A DNA stretch of 64,000 nt from Apium graveolens (Eukaryota; Streptophyta; Magnoliopsida; Apiales; Apiaceae), in assembly GCF_009905375.1 (NCBI RefSeq), contig NC_133649.1:231111792-231175791 (forward strand). Reading direction: 5' to 3'. This document shows positions 1-12,171 of the stretch, in pieces. Under the pieces are notes generated by a model, which was not told the DNA's origin, did not search any database, and saw only the letters and a list, made by a program, of their open reading frames with translations. Each line of letters begins with the position of its first letter. The first letter of the stretch is position 1. The translations under genes were made by a program, and so were the position numbers.

Positions 1-1480
1 TGAAGATCTACCTCAGTAAGTAGTCTCTAACCAACTAAATGTTGTTTCTGAGTGGTGAACCTAAATCAAGAGTTATGTCACTTGATTTTTGGCAACATTT
101 GAGAAAAAATTCAAGTGTTTCAGTTGTAAGAAGAAATTTAAGATATAAGATATATGAAATTTAATATTGAGTGTGGACAACTTTCTTGAGCAGAAAAGAA
201 AGTTCCAAAAGATTTTGAATTGTAATCAACACTCAAAGATTATAACTCTTAATGGTTAAGAATTATATCTTCCTTAAATTTTCCTCCGTAACAACAGTTA
301 CTTCTTGTAGTGCTCAATCTGTACTGAAGTGTCACATAAACTCAGACAGAGTTTAGTTTATTCACATGCACTATAAAAAATATCTGATATTAAGCATGCA
401 GTACTGATTTAACATCTAACATTTTAGAACATTCAAGCACACATACAAGAAAGTAATCAAGAAGTCATTAAATGAAGCAAAGGAAGATAAAATAATTTCA
501 TTCATAATTAAGAAGTAGAATACAAGATTTTCATAGAATTTTAAAATTAAAACCCTAAATAATCTATCTATTATAGCTTCTTCTTCTTTTCTTCTTCTAA
601 CTTCTTCATGTCCTCCGATGGAAGATCCTTGACATTGAACCTGTAAGAGAAATAATATTCTTTTGCAACGCCAGCCATACAAGGCGGCGTTGTTCTTCCT
701 CGAGACGCCATTGTGCAGCTACATCGGCTCGTCTCATCTCTTCAAAACTGAACATCTAGTCTAAAGAGATGAAGGGACTCAGTGTCATCTGAGTTCAGTG
801 ATCAATAACTGACTGAGGAATCTCAAAAATATGATAGTCTTAGCCATGGAAGACTACTCCGAGTCGACCAATGTCAAAATACAATCTCCCGTAATCAGGA
901 TTTACTACTGGACGGTAGACTCCATTAGAAAGAGAATAGATGGCCATAGATTTGTAATGAAGATTATGAGTATTTTGGAATTTATGAGTAAAAAGGTAAT
1001 GAGAAGCTTTGAGAGTGAATGGTTGTATTTATAGAAAAGAAAGTAGAAACTGAAGAGACTCTTTGATTGACCATGCACTAATTAGACCTAATAAGCATAC
1101 ACGATTACACGTATCTAGTCAAGAAAAACGTAATCTCTCTCTTCATATTCCTATTCCTAATGTAAATACTCAAGTATCAACGGATACTTGCATCAGTAGC
1201 TAACCCATCTAATCAACTAAAAGATATTCCACTTACTCACTGATTAATTGAAAATACTGTTAACAATTTATTTCGAATAAATTCAAAATAATCAATGAAG
1301 TATAAGAATCAATCATGGTTTGACCATTATCAGTATCTTAATTACTAGTATCAGGATTTATCAACTACATATATAAACTATTAGTCAAAACAGGTTTAAT
1401 TAAAAACAGAGTTTATAAGCATAATAAGTAGTTCAACATGCAATTTTCATATAAGATCATTTAGCACAGTTTGCATGTTA
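1..1480 (-). other. 3' non-pol region of copia element A
   Basis: This stretch follows the RNase H stop codon of element A and precedes its unseen 3' LTR. It is AT-rich with only short ORFs. SIRE-type elements often carry extra 3' coding or env-like sequence here (family knowledge); apart from one small arginine- and glutamate-rich ORF, no recognisable domain is seen. Confidence 0.5.
606..755 (-). CDS. small Arg/Glu-rich ORF in the 3' region of element A
   Basis: A 49-codon ORF on minus starts at an ATG at 755. It begins MFSFEEMRRADVAAQWRLEE and goes on with a dense run of charged residues able to form an amphipathic helix. It lies downstream of the pol of element A in the same orientation. 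It could be a remnant of a longer extra 3' ORF of this copia lineage or chance. No family is recognised and there is no evidence of expression. Confidence 0.25.
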   Translation of the reverse strand: MFSFEEMRRADVAAQWRLEEEQRRLVWLALQKNIISLTGSMSRIFHRRT

Positions 1481-4195
1481 TCATGATATCAAGCATTTAG
1501 CACAAAAATCAGTATCTAACAAGTATTGACACATAATAAGATACCATGCTTCAAAAATATCAGCAGACTTAGTTATCAGAGTTTGAGACTGTCCTGAAAT
1601 CATTCCCAATTCATTCACCAATATTTTGAATGTGGATTCACAGAGAGGCTTGGTGAATATATCTGCTACTTGCTGATCTGTTGGAACAAAGTCTGATTCC
1701 ATTGTACCAGCTTCCACATGTTCCCTTATGAAATGGTATATGATACTGATGTGCTTAGTCATTGAATGTTGCACTGAATTTCCTGTCATTGCAATAGCAT
1801 TTTGATTATCACAATATAGAGGAGTAGAAGAATAGTCTAACCCATAATCCAGTAATTGATTCTTCATCCATAGAATCTGAGCACAACAGCTTCCTACAGT
1901 AATGTATTCCGCTTCTACAGTTGAAGTGGAAATTGACTTTTGTTTCTTGTTATACCAAGAAACCAATCTGCCTCCAAGAAATTGGCAGCTTCCAGAAGTA
2001 ATTTTCCTATCTATTTTGCATCCTGCAAAATCAGTATCTGAATATCTAATAAGCTTAAAGTCTGAATCTCCAGGATACCATATCCCAGATTCATGGTGCC
2101 TTTGAGATACTTAAAAATTCTTTTCACAACTAATAGATGAGGTTCTCTAGGGCAGCTTGGAACCTTGCACAAAGACAGGTAGCATACATGATATCAGGTC
2201 TACTAGCAGTCAGATATAGGAGTGAGCCAATCATACCTCTGCAGTTAGTTATATCTACTGAAAAACCAGTATTTAAATCTAACTTGGTTGTAGTGACCAT
2301 AGGAGTTGATGTAAATGAGCAGTCTTGCATTCCAAATCTTTTGGGTAAGTTCCTAGTCTATTTGGATTGATTTATGAAGATTCTTTCATTAGTCTATTTG
2401 GATTGTAACCCTAGAAAGTAACTCAAGTCTCCTATCATACTCATCTGATACCTGGACTGCATTAGCTTTACAAATCTCTCAGAGTTATCATTAGTAGATC
2501 CAAAAATGATATCATCAACATATATCTGTACTAATAACAAGTCCTTACCATGGTATTTATAAAAGAGAATTTTATCAATTGTACCTCTTGTGAAACCACT
2601 CTCTAGCAAGAATAGAGCAAGTGTTTCATACCAGGCCCTTGAAGCTTGCTTCAATCCATAGAGTGCTTTATCCAGTAAGTAGACATGATCTGGATACCTT
2701 GTATCAATGAACCCTGAAGGATGTTCAACATATATTTCCTCTTCGAGTTCTCCATTTAAGTATGCACTCTTCACATCCATTTGGAACACCTTAAACTTCT
2801 TGTGAGCAACATATGCAAGAAAGATTCTTATTTCCTCTAGCCTCGCAACTGGAGCAAATGTCTCATCATAATCAATGCCTTCTTATTGTGAGTAACCCTT
2901 TTCAACCAGTCTTGCTTTGTTCCTTGTAATAATGCCCTCACTGTTAGTTTTGTTTCTGAACACCCACTTTGTGCCAACTATAGATCTGTTCTTTGGTCTT
3001 AGCACAAGAGTCCAGAGTCTTTTCTTTGGTCTTGGCATAAGACTTTCAGCATCTTGTAGAGCTTCTTTAACCTTTTTAGGTTCAGTTTGAGATAGAAAAG
3101 AATGGTAGAGACATTCATTCTGAGTGGCTTTTCTTGTTCTTACACGACTGTCAGAGTTTCTAATGATTAAGTCAGGTGTGTGTGACTTAGATCATTTTCT
3201 TGCTGATGGAAGTTGACTCCTAGAAGAAGAACATCCCCCTTGATCCATGAATTCTTTGTTATTTCTTTGAGTAGTACCACTGTTGTTTCCTGATGCTCCC
3301 CCTGAATCAGTGTTCCCATGGTTATAAATATTTAATTCATCAGAATTTGAGGAAGATGAGTTTGATGATCTTTCGACTGATATCTCTTGAGATGAATCAC
3401 TTGTTGTAGTCTATGGATTTAAGTTATGTTGCGCCCCTCAACATATGCTTCATTGTCGGAAGAATTTCCACTATTCTATGGAATCACAGAGCTTTGAGTG
3501 ATATCAGGACTGAATGTCTCAGAGTCAAGATTTAAAAGTTCAGCATAAGGTACTTTATTTTCAAATCTCAACTTGTCATGGTCATCTGCATCTTCTACAC
3601 CTGTTATCTTTTTTTCATCAAAAGATACATGAATAGACTCCATGACTGTTCGTGTTCTCAGATTGTAAACTCTGAAGGATTTTATAGTCAACGGATAACC
3701 TACAAATATTCCTTCATCATCTTTCAGATCAAACTTGGTCAGCTGCTCCAGATGAGTTTTGAGAACAAAACATTTACAACCAAAAATATGAAAGAACTTC
3801 AAATTTGGCTTCTTTTCTTTCACCATCTCAAATGGTGTCTTTCCATGCTTGTTGATCAATGTATCATTTTGTGTAAAGCAAGTAGTTTGCAAGCCTCAAC
3901 CCAGAAGTAGGTAGGCAATAATGTTTTTTCTAGAATAGTTCTTACAACTTCTATCAGAGTTTTATTCTTTCTTTCAACAACTTCATTTTGTTGTGGATTT
4001 CCAGGAGCAAAACACTCTTGTTTTATCCCCTTGAGTTGGCAAAACTCTTCAATAGAGCTATTCTTGAATTCAGTTCTATTATCACTTTTGATGATCTTCA
4101 ATTTATATATTGATCCTTTCTCTAGCTCCCTCATATGATCAAGATGAATGGATGGAGATTCATCCTTGGTGTGCAGAAAATACACCCATGTATAT
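1481..4195 (-). pseudogene. copia element A pol, 3' part: integrase C-half, RT, RNase H
   Basis: Read on minus, the fragments continue the integrase core broken at the B insertion: SDNRTEF (second catalytic Asp; Gly is usual after Asn) and NEVVERKNKT (catalytic Glu). The integrase C-region GCKCFVLKTHLEQLTKFD follows. RT shows [12 protein letters not shown] and an intact [10 protein letters not shown] box near 2500. RNase H shows STSTVEAEY and CDNQNAIA, ending at a stop at 1481. The frame is broken several times; one stop near 2884 sits where the family has Gln (CAA to TAA). Homologous domains make the assignment secure; the gene cannot encode a working polyprotein. Confidence 0.9.
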
Positions 4196-6109
4196 TGTAA
4201 CACCCCCAAATCCGGGGTCGGGGATCCGGGTTGTCACGAGTTCCATTTCCCTTAATAACACCCAATCTTAATAATTAATCAACTACTCTGTACTGTGACC
4301 CCACAATAAACACACACACCACACGTTATAGTCTCAGAGATGAACATCCAAAAATAATCACAAGTCATTTTATTCCACAATTATCTGCCAATACACCTTA
4401 AAAGGTTTTCTGAATAAATTTACATTTTCTTTTCCATTATTACAATTCATAAGTATACATAAATCTGGTACATCAAAAGTTGAAGCCTAGTCTATTGGTA
4501 GTTCCCACCTTAGCTACAGCGACTTCAATGCCTATAGGAAGCTGCAGAACGTTTCCTATCCGCTCGTGAATGGGGAGCTTGGTCCTGTTCATCTTGTCTA
4601 TCTGATGTTGTGTGATGAAAGAAGAAAGCAAGGGTGAGCAGCAAGCCCACCAAAATAATATGTATAATAATTTACAATATATGAGCCTTCTCATAGTACT
4701 CATGAAAGTCTTGGTCAAAAGAAATGAACCAAGTTTGATATCTTAATGCGATGAAGTCGCAAAATATTCAGTATATATACATATATACTTTTCAAAATCT
4801 TGGAAGTCCTCTTCCATGCATAATATACACAGAGTTCCAGTGTATAACTGTATAAAAATATCGTTGCAAGGTGATCTCATATATCTCAACGTTTTTCTGA
4901 AAATCTTTGTCATGCATAAGATAATCATTTACTAGATATAAGTTTAAAAGATGAAGTTACAAGATACTCCAATATACTTATATCTTTTCCAAATACTACT
5001 TGAACTACCACCGTTCAAGTTATAATTAGTTTCAAAAGTTCATCACGTAGATGAGACTACAAGACCAGATTTGAATAGATTAAATCTTTAAAATATCATC
5101 AAAATAAAATGAAGTTACGAGATACTTCATTTGATGCAAACATTATTTTGAAAACTTGACCCTGCCAACACTCAACAATCGCCCAACCGTAGCCTTTCTA
5201 TCGAAGTGCTCTGGGTAGTGTTGCAGAAATATCCAATTGGATGATGAACTCATTACGGGAGTTTGTCGCGCCAGGAAGACCACTTACGATGATCAGTCGT
5301 AGTAGTGTAACCCCACCATTTTCTACATGTAGAGGAGAACCTATCGGATTTACTTGTCAACCGAACACTGAACTCCTAAGGAATGGACCGCCTTAGCGGA
5401 ACTTCCAGGCCATTTGGGCCAATATAATAAGGCTGGGCCGGTGCCACTCGACCACTTACGCCACTCCTAGTTCAGATGAAATCCATGACTCTGAAACGTA
5501 AAGCTCGTTCCCCCTTTCCCCAAGTAGAAACTTGTTGATACGGCTCCACCAAGAAGTCGTATCTAGTTGGAAAGGAGAACTCACCGATATTTCCCAGGCG
5601 ATGCCTGTTAATGGATTAACTTGTTCCAAGAATTTTACTTCCCGAGTGTTGGGTAAGTAATCGATTCATTTAACAAAACAGCAACCTTGTTGCGAATATA
5701 AAACACACAACAGAGCCGGATCCCTCAGGTTTTGAGCGAGTATTTAAATCCCCTTCGAAAGGAGGATCTTAAATATAAAAATGAGTTTTGGAATCCTCTC
5801 TAACTTTTAAAAATCATTTTAAAGACTCGCAAAACATTTTTTTAAGAATGTTTGGAGTGATGTTGATTTAACAAAATAAATCAGTCCCAATATATTAGAA
5901 AATATCTGAATATTATTATTTAAATAATATTTCCATAAAGAATAATCTTTATAAAAATAATTGAAGTAAAAGTTTTGAAACTTATACTTGAAATGAATAT
6001 TAAATATCCAAAGATATACCTATACGAAAGTACTATCTTTATTTGAATAATCAAAAGTGAGTTTGATTATCGACACCTTATTCTTTAATAAAATAAAGAA
6101 TATATCTCA

Positions 6110-6400
6110 GCAAATAATTGGAGTCATAGATCCTCAAATGAATATTCAAATAATATTCAATAAATAAAATAAGTTGAGTCATAAGCCCTCGAATGAATAT
6201 TCGAAATAATATCCATTAAATAATAAGCTGAGTCATAATACCTCGAATGAATATTATAAATAATATTCATTAAATAAAATAAAGGAGTCATACATCCTCA
6301 AATGAATATCCAAGTAATATTCAATAAATAATATAAAGGAGTCATAAGTCCTCGAATGAATATTCAAGATAATATTCATTAATAAAATAAAGTTATCGAA
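6110..6400. repeat. about 55-bp tandem repeat in LTR B, 5 copies
   Basis: Five imperfect tandem copies share the core gagtcataa..cctc(a/g)aatgaatatt followed by ataatattcattaaataaa. A pure TA run follows at about 6441-6471. It is part of the B LTR and has no coding content. Confidence 0.8.
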
Positions 6401-6438
6401 TAAACCTTATTCGATTAATAGTTTTGAAAACTATAACC

Positions 6439-6471
<33 letters not shown>

Positions 6472-7803
6472 AAATCTACTCGGGATCCTCGACTCCCGGT
6501 TTTAGAAAATGTTTTCACCTTTGGGTCCCTATACTAAGGGTATATGCAAATTACCGCTATTCTCTAGCATAGGTATTATCAACTGAACCAACAGATATAT
6601 ATGGCAAGAATACGAAACAGGCATGCATATATATACCATATCAGCATGCTTCAATATATCACAAAATTTGCTAATTAACCAACATGCATCTATCACAAGA
6701 TAATGCATATACATATATACATCACAACAACAGTATAACGGGTAAAAAACTTGCCTGAGCGACTGGGGGTGATAAAAGGCTCGAGACGAGTCTGGTAACC
6801 TATAAACAACAAGTAAGTTGGAATTAAACCAAAGTCACTTGTAAATCTATACTCTAACTACCTTAGACTCTAACGCTCGCTTTGCGCTTACTGATTCTCT
6901 TAAGTCACTCGAGTACCCTCGGCTCCACCATTTTTTATAATTTAACCATTACAAGTTTTAAGGCGATTCCTTCGCGAGTGTCTTACCAACTGCCTAACAC
7001 TCTTACCATAATTGTTTCATACACTAATTAACTCTTTTTGGTCTTTAACCTATGTTTCAAAGTAAGGCGAGGGGAAAAGTTTCGTTCGCGAAACGCCGTT
7101 ACTTAAAACGGTCGTTTCTCCTAAACCGTACATCGGAATCAAACGAACTACATATCAAAACAAAGCTCGTAACATGAACTATCTAAACAAGGCAATGGTC
7201 ATAATCTAGCAGGGAGTTCTCAGGTCCAAATGTTATGAACAAAAGCAGTCTAAAGTAAATCGGACATTACGACGACTATGTTTACGCGATTACCAATGTT
7301 TAAATTACTCCAATTAACTGTTGTAAAACTCACTAACAAATATAGCAACATAGAAGCAAGTATATAAAGAATTTAGCAAGTTTAGGCCAAGACCACAGTT
7401 AACAAAACAAAACATGCAGGTAAACAAAATCAGTAACTGAAATAACAAAGAGAGAAAGAAAGATGTACCCGAAACCATAGCTTTTAACAGTGACTGAAAT
7501 AAAGGTTCACAGATACAAAATGCCAAGAAAAATGATCACAGCTGAGTCACCAGGCCTTGCTCGAAGTCCTGGCTGCTCTTGAAGAGAATATTGCCCCTAC
7601 CTGCTGCGTTTGGGATGCGCACAATATCTCCACCAGGATAAAACAGCTCGGAGTTTATGTTAACAGCAGCAACAAAAGCTCGACTTCGACCATCACCTCA
7701 TTCGCCGGAAAATATCAGCACTTCAGGACTTTTGGGAGAGAAATGCAGAGAGGTTGAAGAGAAGAGAAGAGAATGTAGTGTGTCTAATACATTCACTTTA
7801 ACC

Positions 7804-7813
7804 TCTATTTATA
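7804..7813 (-). promoter_or_regulatory. TATA box of copia C, 3' LTR
   Basis: The plus strand reads ctatttatag, so minus carries CTATAAATAG, the classic plant TATA box, in the sense orientation of element C. Transcription would start about 30 nt on, near 7775, defining the U3/R border. The matching box in the 5' LTR is at 13801-13810. Confidence 0.75.
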
Positions 7814-7949
7814 GGAGAGGAGAAAATGAAACTGTCCACACACTTAATGTCTGAATTAAACTGCTTCATTAATAAAAAATCAAAACTGATCAGATTTTGA
7901 ATTTAAATTACTTGTAACAGCTTTTCACATTAACTCCCATTAAAACCCA

Positions 7950-8092
7950 CATTATTATCAGAACTTAAGTTAATTTCTGATCTGATATCAGAACTTAAGT
8001 TAATTTCTGATCTGATATCAGAACTTAAGTTAAGTTCTGATATCAGAACTTAAGTTAAGTTCTGAGATATCATATCAGAACTTAAGTTCTGA
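7950..8092. repeat. palindromic tandem repeats in LTR C (also 13950-14089)
   Basis: Four to five tandem units of about 30 bp contain tatcagaacttaagtt and (aa)(t/g)ttctgatctga. Each unit is itself partly palindromic (cttaag core, tcaga/tctga arms). They lie upstream of the minus TATA box, in U3, so they resemble promoter-proximal enhancer repeats; that role is inferred. Confidence 0.75.
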
Positions 8093-8645
8093 TTTTTTTC
8101 ATCAGTTACAGATCAGATTATATGTGACTTTCAGTATCAAACCCAGCCCAACAATTTTATAATAATCCAATCACTGATAAATAAATTCGAATTAAAATTA
8201 ATTCTCAAATAAATAAAATCCTCGCCCAGGTCGCCTCGCGTACGTGAGACATTCGCCCAAATCGCCCTTCGACCCGACCCGGTCCGGTGCGGTGCGTGGC
8301 GGGGCGGGGCGGGGCGCGCGTGTGTGTGTGTGTGCGCATAAAGCACACAACAACACAATGGACCATCACACACCTTAGTAGTTGTATACTACTCATGTGG
8401 GTAATACCATATAAAGCACACAACCCCCTTTATTTATTTCAATGTGGGACAAACATTCTCAAATTTTCCAAGCTTTTCCAAGCTACTTTCAACTCACATT
8501 TCATATGGATTTCATTAAGAAAATTCTTAAAACCATACATGAAAATTTAAGTTCAAATATCATTGAACAATTTCCAATCATTAGATTTTAGGATTAACAT
8601 CAAGAACATAATTAAATTAAGCTCTAAAATCCTAATTTTCTAACA

Positions 8646-8662
8646 ATCCCCCACAAATCCAT
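8646..8662 (-). promoter_or_regulatory. polypurine tract of copia C
   Basis: On minus the sequence directly before the 3' LTR is ggatttgtgggggat, followed by TGTTAG of the LTR. A G-run abutting the LTR is the expected plus-strand primer site. Confidence 0.7.
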
Positions 8663-9168
8663 ACAGAAATGCGATCAATTTCCCATCATGACTTGTTTTT
8701 CAGAGTCGGTACCCTTCCGGGTTTGAACCCTCCTAATTCCTCTACTTCAATGGCTTTCGGACTCAGATGGAATGTTTCACCTTGAATCTTAATCCGTTTA
8801 GTATAACCATATTCCATAGACGACGACAAGTCAAAGGTTATGGTACCAATCTACGGCTTTGAGACATTAATGGTCATGTCTCGATCCTGTTCGTCGAATG
8901 CTTCAAGGATTAACCCTATCCTCTAATTGCGACCACACAATTACATTCACTTAGCTAGGCATCTCCAGAGATATACTGCCTCTATCTCGTCAAATGACTT
9001 GATCCCATTCAGAGTTTTAACACTCTTGCTTTTCTGGCAGTGTCAGTACCTTCTAGGTTTACAGGGGATAGACTCAGATACTATAGTATCAACTATGTAG
9101 CAAAGGTACTTTCAATTCATCCTTACAGTTTGTTATTACCCATTGAATACACTTCGACGGATCTCCTC
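8663..9168 (-). other. 3' untranslated region of copia C
   Basis: About 500 bp between the RNase H stop codon and the polypurine tract. No ORF or further domain is visible. Confidence 0.6.
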
Positions 9169-11043
9169 TCATGTGTATTGGGTTCCCACTGTTGATGAAT
9201 TATGATGGGTTGACAGTCCCATCCCCAACCTTGACTTAAGGACCACTGCAGGTTCTAGTCCTTTAGTAAGAGGATCAGCTATATTATTCTGAGTTCCAAT
9301 GAACTCTATAGCTATGATCCTATCAGTCACTAAACCCCTTATAGACTTGAGTCTAACTTGGATGTGTCTCTTAGTTTTAGCATTATGCTTTTTACTGTTA
9401 ATCTTGTCGATAGTTGTTCGACTATCACAGTGAATAGCAATAGCAGGAAGCGGTCTGCTTACTACAGGTATTGCAGACATAAGTTCGTGTAACCATTCAT
9501 CCTCCGTCCCTGTGGCATCAAGTGCACACAACTCAGCCTCAAAAGTAGACCGAGTAACTATAGTCTGTCTGCTTGACTTCCAGGATATTGCTCCACCAGC
9601 CAAGGTGAACACGTATCCAGTCACTCCATTGGAACCCGACTTCTTAGCTATCCAACTTGCATCACTGTACCCTTCAAGCACACCAGGAAATCTCCTGTAG
9701 TGTAAACTAAGGTACATTGTGCCTTTTAGATATCTAAGTACTCTATCAAGAGCATCCCAATGAGTTCTGTTTGGACAGCTTGTATATCTAGCCAATTTAG
9801 ACACAGAATATGAAATATCTGGTCTAGTACAGTTAGCAAGATACTGCAAGCTCCCAATAATCTGAGAATACCTTAACTGAGACACAGGCACTCCTGAAGT
9901 ATTCTTGACAAGGGCAACTTTCGAATCATAAGGTGTACTAGCGATTCTACACTGTGAATAACCATATTTCTCAAGTATAGATTTCTCTATATAATGAGAT
10001 TGAGTCAAGGTTATTCCTTCAGTGGACTGAATCAGTTTGATTCCAAGAATCACACTTGCCTCACCCATATCCTTCATTTCAAAATGCCTTTTCAAGAATT
10101 CTTTAGTCTCGTTAATAATCTCAATATTGGTTCCAAACAGTAAAATGTCATCCACATATAGGCACAAAATAACACACTCATTACCTTTAACTTTAGTGTA
10201 GACACACTTATCACTTTCATTAATCTTATAACTGAAAGGCAATATAGTTTCATCAAACTTTTTATGCCAATCTCTGGGAGCTTGTTTCAAGCCATAGATG
10301 GACTTGATCAACTTACATACTTTCCTTTCATTGCCTGATGCAACAAATCCATCAGGCTGATCCATATAAATCTCTTCCTCAAGTTCACCATGAAGAAAAG
10401 CCGTCTTTACATCCATCTGATGGATGATAAAACCATGGACTGAAGCCAATGCTATAAGCATTCGGATTGTTACCATTCTTACAACCGGAGAGTATGTATC
10501 AAAATAATCAATTCCTTCCTTTTGCTTAAAACCCTTAGCTACCAATCTAGCTTTGTACTTATCTATTGAGCCGTCAGGGTTCAACTTCCTTTTAAAGACC
10601 CATTTGCACCTAATAGTAGAACACCCAGGAGGGAGATCAACCAACTCCCATGTTCCATTAGAAACAATAGAGTCAATTTCACTCTTGACAGCGCCCTTCC
10701 AGTGCCTTGACTCAGAAGAATCCATAGCCTGCAGGAAAGTTAAAGGTTCGTCCTCGATATTGTAAGTGATGAAATCACCTCCAAAATCCTTGACTACCTT
10801 TGCACGCTTACTTCTCCTTGGTTCCTCTAGTTCCTTAGGACTAGAGCTACCACTAGGTTCTGCCCCCACATTTGTCATCTTTTCCACATGATCAGGAATA
10901 GAACTTGATGTGTGAGTAGGGTCTTCCTCAGAAGTTGTTTCAGGTATTCCAGTCTTCGTAGGGTAGACATCCTCAAAGAATGTCGCATCTCGAAATTCAA
11001 CTATCGTGTTTGCCACTATACCATCTATGTCAGATTTTAACAC
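9169..11043 (-). CDS. copia C pol: reverse transcriptase and RNase H
   Basis: An uninterrupted 624-residue frame. The first 110 residues are the acidic linker after integrase. RT follows, with [46 protein letters not shown] (catalytic Asp) and the intact LYVDDILLFG box at about residue 290. RNase H shows YSDASWIAKKSGSNG, TRSTFEAELCALD and IHCDSRTTIDK. The ATG at 11043 is not a true start: the integrase frame ends nearby, and a single-base shift near 11065 joins the two, so RT is normally made as part of the gag-pol polyprotein. It copies element RNA to cDNA in virus-like particles. This is the best preserved pol domain of the window. Confidence 0.93.
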   Translation of the reverse strand: MLKSDIDGIVANTIVEFRDATFFEDVYPTKTGIPETTSEEDPTHTSSSIPDHVEKMTNVGAEPSGSSSPKELEEPRRSKRAKVVKDFGGDFITYNIEDEPLTFLQAMDSSESRHWKGAVKSEIDSIVSNGTWELVDLPPGCSTIRCKWVFKRKLNPDGSIDKYKARLVAKGFKQKEGIDYFDTYSPVVRMVTIRMLIALASVHGFIIHQMDVKTAFLHGELEEEIYMDQPDGFVASGNERKVCKLIKSIYGLKQAPRDWHKKFDETILPFSYKINESDKCVYTKVKGNECVILCLYVDDILLFGTNIEIINETKEFLKRHFEMKDMGEASVILGIKLIQSTEGITLTQSHYIEKSILEKYGYSQCRIASTPYDSKVALVKNTSGVPVSQLRYSQIIGSLQYLANCTRPDISYSVSKLARYTSCPNRTHWDALDRVLRYLKGTMYLSLHYRRFPGVLEGYSDASWIAKKSGSNGVTGYVFTLAGGAISWKSSRQTIVTRSTFEAELCALDATGTEDEWLHELMSAIPVVSRPLPAIAIHCDSRTTIDKINSKKHNAKTKRHIQVRLKSIRGLVTDRIIAIEFIGTQNNIADPLTKGLEPAVVLKSRLGMGLSTHHNSSTVGTQYT

Positions 11044-12171
11044 TAAAAACTCATAGCTGTAGTGGTTTCAAGATAGCCCAGAAAGATACAGTCAATAGTC
11101 TTTGGACCTAGTTTCTTTCTCTTGTGTTCAGGAACAAGCACCTTAGCAAGGCACCCCCACACACGAAGATACTTAAGACTAGTCATCCTGCCTTTCCATA
11201 ACTCCAAGGGTGTTTTATCCATGTGTTTCAGAGGGACTCTATTCAAAATATGGCAAGCCGTATTTAGAGCCTCTCCCCACATGTATTTAGGCAACCCAGA
11301 GTTAATAAGCATACTATTAATCATATCTTTAAATGTTCTGTTCTTTCGCTCAGCAACCCCATTAGACTCAGGTGTGTATGGTGGAGTAACTTCATGAACT
11401 ATACCATTGTTTGCACAAAATTCATTAAAAGCATTACTCGTATACTCACCACCTCTATCAGATCTCAATCTTTTAAGTAGCTTACTAGTTTGTTTTTCTA
11501 CTTCAGTTTTATTTATAATGAATTTACTAAGTGCTTCATCCTTATGTCTAAGTAAATAAACATAACAGTATCTACTACTATCATCTATAAAAGTAATGAA
11601 GTATCTAAACTGGTCCTTGGTCAACACACCACCAAATTCACAAATATCAGTGTGTACTAAATCTAACAAGTCTGAATCCCTAACAACGTTATGAAAAGGT
11701 TTCCTTATCTATTTAGCAGACACACATACTTGACATTTAGAATTCTTTTCTATGGTATATTTTGGAATCAACTCTAAGTTCATCATGTTCTTAAGAGCAC
11801 CAAAGTTTAAATGACCTAGTCTAGCATGCCATATATTTGAGGATTCAATACAGTTAACAGTAGGAATAACATTATTATTCAAATTTCCCAAAACGGGATC
11901 CGCATTAATAACAAATAAACTATTTGACAAGTAACCCTTGCCAAAGAATGTACCAGTGTGAATAAGAACTACTTTATTACACTTGAACGAAATTTCAAAA
12001 CCACTAGAAACTAAACAGCTTCCACTTATTATATTTCTACGCATGTTGGGAACATGATGCACTCTCGTCAGAGATAGAATACATCCTGAAGGGGAACTTC
12101 AGATCCACGTTTCCAACTCCATGTACTTGAGCAACACTAGCATTCCCCATCTTCACAGTCAGGCTATGACT
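11044..12171 (-). pseudogene. copia C pol: GAG-pre-integrase and integrase
   Basis: Read on minus, 12062-11709 carries the GAG-pre-integrase motif WHARLGHLNFGALKNM and CQVCVSAK. An in-frame stop at 11706-11708 follows, then the integrase core (11669 to about 11050) with LDLVHTDICEFGG, LRSDRGGEY and SNGVAERKNRT, so the D, D and E residues are all present. A frameshift between 12171 and 12062 separates it from the protease, and another near 11065 from RT. Integrase would join cDNA ends to host DNA with a 5-bp stagger, as the element's own target duplication shows. Confidence 0.9.

Larger units (their letters stand above)
7319..8645 (-). repeat. 3' LTR of copia C
   Basis: A 1,327-bp LTR matches 13320-14649 almost base for base. 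Visible differences include a 6-bp length change in a gaagagaagag run near 7755 and another in a GGTCC repeat near 8280. It contains an inverted TATA box, palindromic tandem repeats and a GC-rich patch with a GT run. Short ORFs in it are shadows. Confidence 0.93.
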
